From Deltaproteobacteria bacterium (lineage in GTDB: Bacteria > Myxococcota_A > Polyangia > Polyangiales > Polyangiaceae): a stretch of DNA of 39,514 nucleotides. Under the pieces are notes generated by a model. That model was not told the origin of the DNA, did not search any database, and saw only the letters and a program-made list of their open reading frames with translations. This document shows positions 33,452-39,514 of this stretch, piece by piece. The DNA lies in NCBI GenBank assembly GCA_016875405.1, contig VGRJ01000034.1, forward strand, positions 1 to 39,514, written 5' to 3'. Numbering within the stretch: the stretch's first letter is position 1; each line of letters starts with the position of its first letter. A program made the translations under genes and the position numbers.

Positions 33452-33480
33452 TTGACCCTCCCGAGGAGGGGCGCTACATC
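33452..33480 (+). promoter_or_regulatory. Candidate promoter with spacer dyad for the GAF-kinase operon
   Basis: TTGACC (33452-33457), a 17-bp spacer and TACATC (33475-33480) precede the TTG start by 32 bases. A perfect dyad CCCTCC-CGA-GGAGGG (33456-33470) runs from the -35 end into the spacer and could bind a regulator that controls the operon. Confidence 0.45.
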
Positions 33481-33512
33481 TCTCAGCCGGCCACGTCCGG
33501 CCAGGGAGCGAG

Positions 33513-35855
33513 TTGGCAATCCGCATGCGATGGTCCGTCGAAGTCACCCGCGTTGGGAAGGGCGAGGTGCTCGATGAGCTCTGCCTCGAAGCCACGCATT
33601 GGCAGCAGGCGTTGAAGCGGGCTCGCGAGATCCGAGGCGAGGGTGACACCCTCGAGGGATTGTCGATCGAGGCGCTCGACGAGGGATGTCGCGCGATCGA
33701 CGCGGGCTCCGCGCTTCGCTACGAGGTCAGGCCCGCAGACGACGACGCGCCGCTCGTCGAGACTTCCGCGCAGGCAGGCACCGCCTCGAGCGATGGCGAC
33801 GACGCGTCGAGCGGTGATGCGCCGCCGTCCGCGCGTGCGTCGCGGCGCTCGATCGAGCGCTCGTCGTCACGCCGTTCGATCGGGGAAGCCAAGGCCTCGG
33901 CGGCGGGTGCCGCGGGCGAGGATGCCGCGGCGCGCCCCTCGACGACCGGTGTGTCGCGCGTCTCGGCGCGACCCGCGACCTCGCCCGTCGCGGCTCGCCC
34001 GTCGACCGCGTTCGGGGCAAAGGCGAAGGCTGCGCCCCTCGCGCGGATGTCCGATGCAGAGGCTCCAAACACGCCGCCCGCTGGGACTCAGGTTCGCGCG
34101 CCCCGCGCCGCGACGGCCGAGGAGGCGCGCGCGGACGAGGGCCCCGCTGCGGTCGCCAAGGAGGATGACCGGTTCGAGCTCGTCTCGAGTCGCACGTCGC
34201 CTTCAACTCCTCGGATACCCCTCGCTCACCATGAACGTACGTACGCGCTGAAGGTCTCGATGTCGTCGTCCGAGCTCGAGACGTTCCTCGCGGAGCGCCT
34301 CGCCGAAGTTCGCGCCGAGCTCGTCGGCGCGAAGTCGGGCAACGTCCTCGATCTCGCCGTATTTCCTGAGGTATTCGAGGGGCGGCCGTCCGTCCCACCG
34401 CTGATGACGCTGCGCTGGTGCGACTGGCGCGACACGCCCGAGGTCGCGGCAGACCCCTACGGCGTCCACGAAGAGAGCCTCGCCGAAGAGGTTGCGTCCG
34501 CACGCGAGCCTGCAGCGCGGCCAGCGCCCGCGAGGAAGGAAGCCCCGGTCGAGGTGCGTCGGCCACTCCCCTCGAAGCCAGCTCCCGAGCCTACGCCTGC
34601 TGCCGACGAGGAGGCCGCGTCCGGGACTCCGACCTCCGAGGAGACGCAGCGCAAGAAGGTGCTCCCGAAGGTCTTGCCGAAGGCGGCCCCGCGCGCTGCG
34701 TCGGAGACGCCCGCGCCGGCGCGAGCCTCGACGGCGAGCCCGGCTCCCAAGGAGCCTGCCAAGGCTGCCGCAAAGGAGCCCGACGACGCCGAGACCTTCC
34801 CAGCGAAGCCCTTTACCTCGAGGCGCCCGCTCGGCTCGCGCGCCCCGCTCGGAGCGCGACCATCGACCGCCGGGGCCGCGGCTCGCCCAGGCCCCGTCGC
34901 CGGCTCGAAGCCTGCGGCCGCGACGCGCGTGGCCGGTGGCCAGGACATCAAACCGACGGTCGCTGGGACGACCTCGTCGGGTCGCGTCTCCTCGACCTCG
35001 GACGAGAACGCGGGCGACTCCGACGACGACGACGGCCCGGTCCCGTTTTCGGCCGACCAAGAACGTCCGTCGCGCCGCTCGATCCTGACGGTCGAGGAGC
35101 CTCCGCGCGCATCGCAGCGCGGCTCCGTTCGCGTCGTTTCGGCCAGCGCCGGCGGTTTCGAGAGCACGTCGGCCCGCCCCTCGGTGAGACCCCCGGCGGC
35201 GCTCGAAGGGCGTCCCCTCACCCGCGACGAGAAGGAGGCGCGGCATAATGCTGCGCGGCTGCGCGCGTCGACCGTGCCTCCTCCTGGGGCCCGAGGCGGC
35301 AAGCGAGTCTCTGGGGACCAGCTGCTCGCCGACCTCTTCGAGTCGATGTCCGAGCTTCACTACCTCTCGGACGCGCTCGAAGGCGCGGCCCATGTGCTCT
35401 CGGTCGCGCTCGAGAAGCTGCCGAGCGAGGTCGGCATGGTGTCGCTCTTCGACCTCGATCGATGCGAGTACGTCGTCGTGCGGCAGACCGGGGGCCAGCG
35501 CAGCGCGTTGCTCCTTCGCGCCCCCGAGGCCGCGTCCTTCCCCGCGCAGGCGATGCGCACGAAGAAGCCGCTCGCCGTGAACGATGGGTTCGAGTTGTCT
35601 GACAAACTCGACGTTCGCTGGCAGGAGCCCGGCGCAGACCCGCAGAGCTATCTGTGCGGTCCCGTCGAGATGGCGGGGCGCACGCTAGGCCTCGTCGAGC
35701 TCCTGAATCCCCGCGACGGCCGCGGCTTCGAGGCCGGAGACGCGAACGCGCTGGGCTACATTTGCAAGCAGTACGCGGAGTTCCTCGACAAGAATGGCGT
35801 CAACCTGGATCCCAACGCGATCCTCGCGGTCTCCGACGTCGGCGCGCGTCGCTGA
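33513..35855 (+). CDS. Largely disordered protein with C-terminal GAF-like domain
   Basis: 780 residues. A small N-terminal domain (about 1-70: VEVTRVGKGEVLDELCLEA, ALKRAREIRGEG) is followed by an Ala/Pro/Ser/Arg-rich low-complexity linker. A second small domain lies near 245-330 (ALKVSMSSSELETFLAERL). Another disordered stretch runs to about 590. The C-terminal domain (about 610-775) resembles a GAF sensor fold: LFDLDRCEYVVVRQTGG, AVNDGFELSDKL and SYLCGPVEMAGRTLGLVELL. The TTG at 33513 is supported by AGGGAG four bases upstream. The ATG at 33525 is an alternative. The kinase gene follows after 15 bp, so it is likely co-transcribed and could sense a small molecule or act as an adaptor. Ligand and role are unknown. 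Confidence 0.75.
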   Translation: MAIRMRWSVEVTRVGKGEVLDELCLEATHWQQALKRAREIRGEGDTLEGLSIEALDEGCRAIDAGSALRYEVRPADDDAPLVETSAQAGTASSDGDDASSGDAPPSARASRRSIERSSSRRSIGEAKASAAGAAGEDAAARPSTTGVSRVSARPATSPVAARPSTAFGAKAKAAPLARMSDAEAPNTPPAGTQVRAPRAATAEEARADEGPAAVAKEDDRFELVSSRTSPSTPRIPLAHHERTYALKVSMSSSELETFLAERLAEVRAELVGAKSGNVLDLAVFPEVFEGRPSVPPLMTLRWCDWRDTPEVAADPYGVHEESLAEEVASAREPAARPAPARKEAPVEVRRPLPSKPAPEPTPAADEEAASGTPTSEETQRKKVLPKVLPKAAPRAASETPAPARASTASPAPKEPAKAAAKEPDDAETFPAKPFTSRRPLGSRAPLGARPSTAGAAARPGPVAGSKPAAATRVAGGQDIKPTVAGTTSSGRVSSTSDENAGDSDDDDGPVPFSADQERPSRRSILTVEEPPRASQRGSVRVVSASAGGFESTSARPSVRPPAALEGRPLTRDEKEARHNAARLRASTVPPPGARGGKRVSGDQLLADLFESMSELHYLSDALEGAAHVLSVALEKLPSEVGMVSLFDLDRCEYVVVRQTGGQRSALLLRAPEAASFPAQAMRTKKPLAVNDGFELSDKLDVRWQEPGADPQSYLCGPVEMAGRTLGLVELLNPRDGRGFEAGDANALGYICKQYAEFLDKNGVNLDPNAILAVSDVGARR

Positions 35856-35870
35856 GCATCGGGGGAGCGC

Positions 35871-37454
35871 GTGAGGGGCTGGGTGCGACGCCTCCGAGAC
35901 GCTTGGCTCTACCTCACCGTCGTGCCGGCGGTGAGTCTCGCGGTGCTCTTGCTCGCGGGCTTTGCGCTCCGCGCCAACGTCCAGGTCGAGCGCTCGCGGC
36001 AGCAGAGCGTGTTCGACGCGACGTGGTCGGTCGCGTCCGAGCGCGTCGATCGCCTCGACAAGATGATCATTGCGCAGGACAACGCGGTCGCCGCGAGCGT
36101 GGACGTCACGCAGCTCGCGGCGTTGGCGGCGCGCTGGCTGCCTACGGCCTCGCGTGAGACGCCCACCGTCCGCGCGGTCATGGTGGTCGACCTGGGTCAC
36201 GCGAGCTCCGAGGTTCGCGCCTACGTTGCGCCGACACCCGGCCCTGACGAGGAGAGCTTTCGGAGACTCGTGATCCAGAAGCTTCTGCCGCTCATGCAGC
36301 TGCACTCGCCGCCCGAGGAGCAGCTACGGCATCTCCACCGCACCGTGTCGGGCCGCAGCTATCTCCTCAGCTACTGGCAGCGGATGGACGGGGATAGGCC
36401 GCTCCTCGTCGTTGTGTGGCACGACATCTCGAGGCTCGTTCACGAGGTAATGCCTCAGCTCTATCGCGAGCTCGACAAGAACAGCCGCATGAATGTGATC
36501 GACGCGCGCGGCCGCGTGCTCTTTGGTCCCGCCATTCGTGCGTCGGGGCCCCTCGTGAGCCTACCCTTCCCAACGACGCTCTACGACTGGCGGCTGCAGG
36601 TCGCGTTGACGAGCGCCGAAGGCCTGGAGGAGAAGGCGCGTAGGCAGCGCCTCGTCACGCTCGGCATGGTCGGGCTCGCCGCGGTGGTCGTCCTGGCTGC
36701 GACGATCGCGCTCGTGCGGGCCGCACGGGAGGAGCGTCGCCTCGCCGCGTTGAAGGGCGACTTCGTCGCCAACGTCTCGCACGAGCTGAAGACCCCGCTC
36801 GCCTCGGTTCGCATGTTTGGGGAAATGCTCCTCACGGGGCGCGTCGCCAACGACGACAAGCGCCGAGAGTACTTGAAGATCATCGTCGGAGAGAGCGAGC
36901 GGCTGACGAGCCTCATCGACAATGTTCTCGATTTCGCGAAGGTCGAGCGCGGCAAGGATGCGTACGATTTCGGTGAGGGTGACTTGCTCGAGGTCGCGCG
37001 CCGGGCCGTGGACAACTTGCGCTATCGTGCGGAGCGGCAGGGCGTCATCCTCGGCCTCGAGGGGACGCACGGTCCATGCGTCCTCGACGAGCGTGCGATC
37101 GAGCTCGCCGCGATGAACCTCATCGACAACGCGCTCAAGTACGCGCGCGGCACCAAGGTCATCCGCGTCGCGGTCGAACCCCTCGCCGACGGTGCCAAGC
37201 TCGTCGTGAGCGACGAGGGGCCGGGCATCGACGAAGACGATCGGGCACGCATCTTCGACAGGTTCGTCCGAGGCCGCGAGGCTCAGGCCCAACGCACACG
37301 AGGCAGCGGCATCGGGCTCGCGCTCGTCAAGCACATCGCCGAGAGTCACGGCGGCCCGGTCCGCCTCACGACCCGAACGACGCCTCCGACGGGCTCGACG
37401 TTCGAGGTGCGGCTCCCCGCTCGCCCCCCGCGCTGGCGCCCTCCACGGGCCTGA
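35871..37454 (+). CDS. Sensor histidine kinase
   Basis: Membrane-bound two-component kinase of 527 residues. Helix 1 spans about 12-34, an extracytoplasmic sensor domain 35-260 and helix 2 about 262-285. HisKA carries phosphorylated His304 in ANVSHELKTPLAS. The ATPase domain has the N-box MNLIDNALKYA, the G1 box DEGPGIDED, an F-box-like IFDRFVRG and the G2 box GSGIGLALVK. There is no HAMP domain between helix 2 and HisKA. The GTG at 35871 is preceded by GGGGGAG at good spacing. No response regulator is adjacent: the downstream gene is convergent and the upstream one is the GAF protein. Its partner and signal are therefore unknown. The family call is certain. Confidence 0.92.
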   Translation: MRGWVRRLRDAWLYLTVVPAVSLAVLLLAGFALRANVQVERSRQQSVFDATWSVASERVDRLDKMIIAQDNAVAASVDVTQLAALAARWLPTASRETPTVRAVMVVDLGHASSEVRAYVAPTPGPDEESFRRLVIQKLLPLMQLHSPPEEQLRHLHRTVSGRSYLLSYWQRMDGDRPLLVVVWHDISRLVHEVMPQLYRELDKNSRMNVIDARGRVLFGPAIRASGPLVSLPFPTTLYDWRLQVALTSAEGLEEKARRQRLVTLGMVGLAAVVVLAATIALVRAAREERRLAALKGDFVANVSHELKTPLASVRMFGEMLLTGRVANDDKRREYLKIIVGESERLTSLIDNVLDFAKVERGKDAYDFGEGDLLEVARRAVDNLRYRAERQGVILGLEGTHGPCVLDERAIELAAMNLIDNALKYARGTKVIRVAVEPLADGAKLVVSDEGPGIDEDDRARIFDRFVRGREAQAQRTRGSGIGLALVKHIAESHGGPVRLTTRTTPPTGSTFEVRLPARPPRWRPPRA

Positions 37455-37460
37455 CCGTGG
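37443..37460. terminator. Candidate bidirectional hairpin between convergent genes
   Basis: CCACGG, a 6-base loop GCCTGA and CCGTGG form a perfect stem over the kinase stop codon, in the 22-bp gap between two convergent genes. Outer GCGCC/GGCGC can extend it. No T-run is present. Confidence 0.35.
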
Positions 37461-37476
37461 TGGTGGCGCGCGTTCG

Positions 37477-39225
37477 CTACTCGATGTCGCCCGAGAGATC
37501 CTCGCCGAGGAGCGAGGGCCCTTCTTGGGACGAGGGCTTGGGGGGGCTCGCATCGCCGGAGGCCGCGGGTTTTCCCGCGTCCGGACGCGCGGCATCGCCT
37601 TCGCCACCGGGCTCCGCTTCGCCCGGGGTCGCGGGCTCTTTGGGGGCGGGCGGCGCGTCCACGACCTCGGGCTCCGGCGGCTCGGGCATCGGGATCGCGT
37701 CGAGCGCGGCGTCGTAGCGCGCTTTCTGCTCGGCGAAGGCCGCCCTCTCGCTCGTCGGGAGGAGCTGAAGCGAATCCATCTTGAGCTCGAGCGCGTCGAA
37801 GAATCGGCCATCGCGCTTGGCGCTGAAGTGCAAGTGTGGCCCGGTCGAGCGCCCGGTCGAACCGATGTAGCCGACGAGCTGCCGCGTGCCGACCGCGTCT
37901 CCGACCTTGACCCCCTCGGCGAAGCGCGAGAGGTGCGCGTAGCCGGTCTGAACGCCATTCGGGTGCTCGATGAGGACGAGGTTGCCGCTCGGGCCTTGTG
38001 GGCCGATGAACGAGATTTTGCCACGAAATGCGGCGTAAACCGGCGTTCCACTCGGGGCGCCGTAGTCGGTCCCGTTGTGCGGCATGACGGTGTGGAGCAC
38101 CGGGTGCATGCGCTTCGGGTTGAAGTTCGACGTGACGGGCGCGCCGGGGACCGGTGTTCGCCAACCGGCGTTCGAGCTGTGTCGTCCCTTGTCGTCGACG
38201 TAGCTCTTTACCGCCTCGCCCTCGAACCAGTACGCGCGAAGCGGTGAGCGCGAGGGGTCGGCGGGGCGATACTCGACGGCCTTGATGCGCTCGTAGCCCG
38301 CGAATCGACCGAGCGCGGTGGTCTCGACGATCACTGCCTTCAGGACGCCGCCCTCCTGAAAGGCCTCCGTGCTCGTCTGTCCGTTGAAAGCGTCGTTCAG
38401 GGCCTTGATGAGGCCCGCTTCGAGCCCGGCGCTCTCGTAGCTCTTCGTGAAGCTCTTTCCGATGTAGAACGCCGTCGCGAACTCCTCGGCCTTCACCTGC
38501 ATGTCGAGCTGCTTCGCCTCGAGGAACCCGGCGTCGTTCTGTCGCGCCTGATAAATTTCGGTCGGACCCACCGCGTACTCGAACCCGACGATCTTCTTCG
38601 AGCCGCGCTCCATCGCGACCACGTAGGCGTCGCGGCGTTTCGGCCGGTCGAATTTGTAGACGCCCTCGAAGGCCTTCAGGATCCGATAGACCTGGTCCTT
38701 CGGGACGTGCTCCTCGTCGAGCGCCGCCGAGAGCGACCTCCGCTGCATCTCGCCTTTCACCACGAGGTGCGTCGAGCGCAGATCTTCGACTCGCCAAGGC
38801 TGTGGCAACTCTTGGCGCACACGCTTGACCGGCCCGCGTCGCGGTGCGTCCGCCTTCGCCGTAGCGTCGTCGGGTGTGCTCGACGAGGACGCCGCGCTCG
38901 TTGGGGTGACCTCCAGGCCGTCCCGCTGCGCCTTCACGGGGAACACCTGGATCAACAGCGCGAAGACCGACGTCACCGTCGCGAGCGCAAAGAGACCGCC
39001 AAAGACCGCCGTCATGCGCGGTGAGACGGGGCTCTCCGAGCGGCCCCCGAGACGCGCGTCGAGCGGTGAGCGCGAGCGACCGGTCCCGAGGAGTGGCGCG
39101 CTCGACTCGCGGGGCGTGGGGCGCGACGAGGGTGAGGCATCGAGCGAGCTCGAGCGAGGTCCGACGCCGAGCCGCTCGACGCCGTGGTCATCGACCTCCG
39201 GACCGGTCCCGCGCTCATCCGCCAT
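37477..39225 (-). CDS. Membrane-anchored M23 family metallopeptidase
   Basis: Peptidoglycan hydrolase-like protein of 582 residues. A cytoplasmic, Ser/Arg-rich N-terminus (1-70) precedes one transmembrane helix (about 71-96). A periplasmic region with an OapA/LysM-adjacent type of beta domain leads to the LasA/M23 catalytic domain (about 365-470). The zinc ligands are seen: His383 and Asp387 (MPHNGTDYGAPSG) and His466 in the TGPHLHF box, with GYAHLSRF also conserved. The C-terminal tail is Pro/Glu/Asp-rich and probably disordered. A longer ATG at 39285 would add 20 residues; the shorter one at 39225 is chosen on weak grounds. Its role would be cell-wall remodelling or division, by family analogy. 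It is convergent with the kinase gene. Confidence 0.9.
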   Translation of the reverse strand: MADERGTGPEVDDHGVERLGVGPRSSSLDASPSSRPTPRESSAPLLGTGRSRSPLDARLGGRSESPVSPRMTAVFGGLFALATVTSVFALLIQVFPVKAQRDGLEVTPTSAASSSSTPDDATAKADAPRRGPVKRVRQELPQPWRVEDLRSTHLVVKGEMQRRSLSAALDEEHVPKDQVYRILKAFEGVYKFDRPKRRDAYVVAMERGSKKIVGFEYAVGPTEIYQARQNDAGFLEAKQLDMQVKAEEFATAFYIGKSFTKSYESAGLEAGLIKALNDAFNGQTSTEAFQEGGVLKAVIVETTALGRFAGYERIKAVEYRPADPSRSPLRAYWFEGEAVKSYVDDKGRHSSNAGWRTPVPGAPVTSNFNPKRMHPVLHTVMPHNGTDYGAPSGTPVYAAFRGKISFIGPQGPSGNLVLIEHPNGVQTGYAHLSRFAEGVKVGDAVGTRQLVGYIGSTGRSTGPHLHFSAKRDGRFFDALELKMDSLQLLPTSERAAFAEQKARYDAALDAIPMPEPPEPEVVDAPPAPKEPATPGEAEPGGEGDAARPDAGKPAASGDASPPKPSSQEGPSLLGEDLSGDIE

Positions 39226-39307
39226 GTCCTGCGGCACGTAGCAGCTACCCGATGACGGAGCAATCACGCGCCCTGCCGCCGCCATTCGCGCGCCGCGGCA
39301 AACAAGC

Positions 39308-39318
39308 TAGGCTCCGCG
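39308..39318 (+). promoter_or_regulatory. TAGGCTCCGCG element before the Lon-related gene
   Basis: Same 11-mer as at 18814-18824, again four bases before the start codon. TAGGCT could be a -10 for a leaderless or near-leaderless transcript. The -35 region shows no convincing match. Confidence 0.35.
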
Positions 39319-39322
39319 AGAC

Positions 39323-39514
39323 ATGGCTCCCCGCCGCCTCACCCCCGAACAGTGCCGTCTCGTCATCGCTCCGGAGAACCTCCACATGAGGACGACCGAG
39401 GACGTCGCGCCGCTCTCGGGGATCGCCTCGCAGTCGCGCGCGCTGCGAGCGCTCGAGTTCGGCCTCGACATCCAGCAGCCGCGGTTCCACGTCGTCGCGG
39501 TTGGGGATCCGGGG
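39323..39514 (+). CDS. Lon-related ATP-dependent protease, N-terminal fragment (runs off window)
   Basis: The first 64 residues of a gene that continues past the window end. The sequence LTPEQCRLVIAPENLHMRTT, then DVAPLSGIASQSRALRALEF, then GLDIQQPRFHVVAVGDPG matches the N-terminus of the Lon-related (COG1067-type) protease group, in which an LxGI-GQxRAxxAL-type helix leads into the Walker A P-loop. The final GDPG would open the P-loop (GxPGTGR). The ATG at 39323 has no strong Shine-Dalgarno, and TAGGCTCCGCG lies four bases upstream. It diverges from the M23 peptidase gene with a 97-bp gap. The full domain structure and catalytic Ser/Lys cannot be seen. Confidence 0.75.
   Translation, partial: MAPRRLTPEQCRLVIAPENLHMRTTEDVAPLSGIASQSRALRALEFGLDIQQPRFHVVAVGDPG

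Overview
This is a GC-rich, densely coding chromosomal window with long antisense open frames of the kind that high GC at third codon positions creates by chance. Gene content suggests Myxococcota, probably class Polyangia. Pointers are the very acidic IF3 tail (compare Myxococcus DsgA), a sulfatase-like protein carrying a MopE-like Asp/Cys motif, FHA and GAF signalling proteins, Ala/Pro-rich linkers and heavy use of GTG/TTG starts. The placement is inferred from gene style and is not proved here. I saw no phage, IS element, CRISPR array or rRNA. No gene-free stretch exceeds 300 bp.

Layout. 1-3361 (minus): endonuclease I-type lipoprotein followed by a GH31 glycosidase. 3387-3914 (plus): FHA protein. 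3921-8618 (minus): infC, PDZ-like membrane protein, xerC and a polytopic sulfatase-like protein in one tight unit, with thrS (to 10774) and tRNA-Val(GAC) upstream. 11282-19929 (plus): nth, the Sec accessory genes yajC-secD-secF, recJ, then MlaF-like ATPase and MlaD-like MCE protein genes. 20067-26656 (plus): a quinol:cytochrome c oxidoreductase operon of Rieske protein, cytochrome b6, subunit IV-like protein and a 1417-residue octaheme cytochrome c. 26769-27719 (plus): protein of unknown function. 27709-33422 (minus): two large polytopic glycosyltransferase-like proteins, an HU/IHF protein and a probable exported protein. 33513-37454 (plus): a largely disordered GAF protein and a sensor histidine kinase. 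37477-39225 (minus): membrane-anchored M23 peptidase. 39323-39514 (plus): start of a Lon-related ATPase/protease cut by the window edge.

Working together. Rieske, b6 and subunit IV form the membrane core that oxidises quinol. The giant octaheme subunit replaces the usual small cytochrome f/c1 and probably acts as an electron wire outside the membrane. YajC-SecD-SecF assist protein export. The MlaF/MlaD pair belongs to an ABC/MCE lipid-transport system whose permease gene is absent here. The GAF protein and kinase genes lie 15 bp apart and probably act in one pathway.

Most interesting points: the bc-type complex with its fused octaheme subunit and a b6 cysteine aligned with the heme c_n-binding cysteine of b6f; an inverted repeat overlapping a candidate promoter of that operon; a strong stem-loop in the infC leader and the acidic IF3 tail; an endonuclease III with an incomplete FeS cysteine set; a ThrRS with a shortened TGS domain; and an 11-mer placed identically before two unrelated genes, hinting at leaderless transcription. 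Residue positions, membrane segments and promoters were read by eye.
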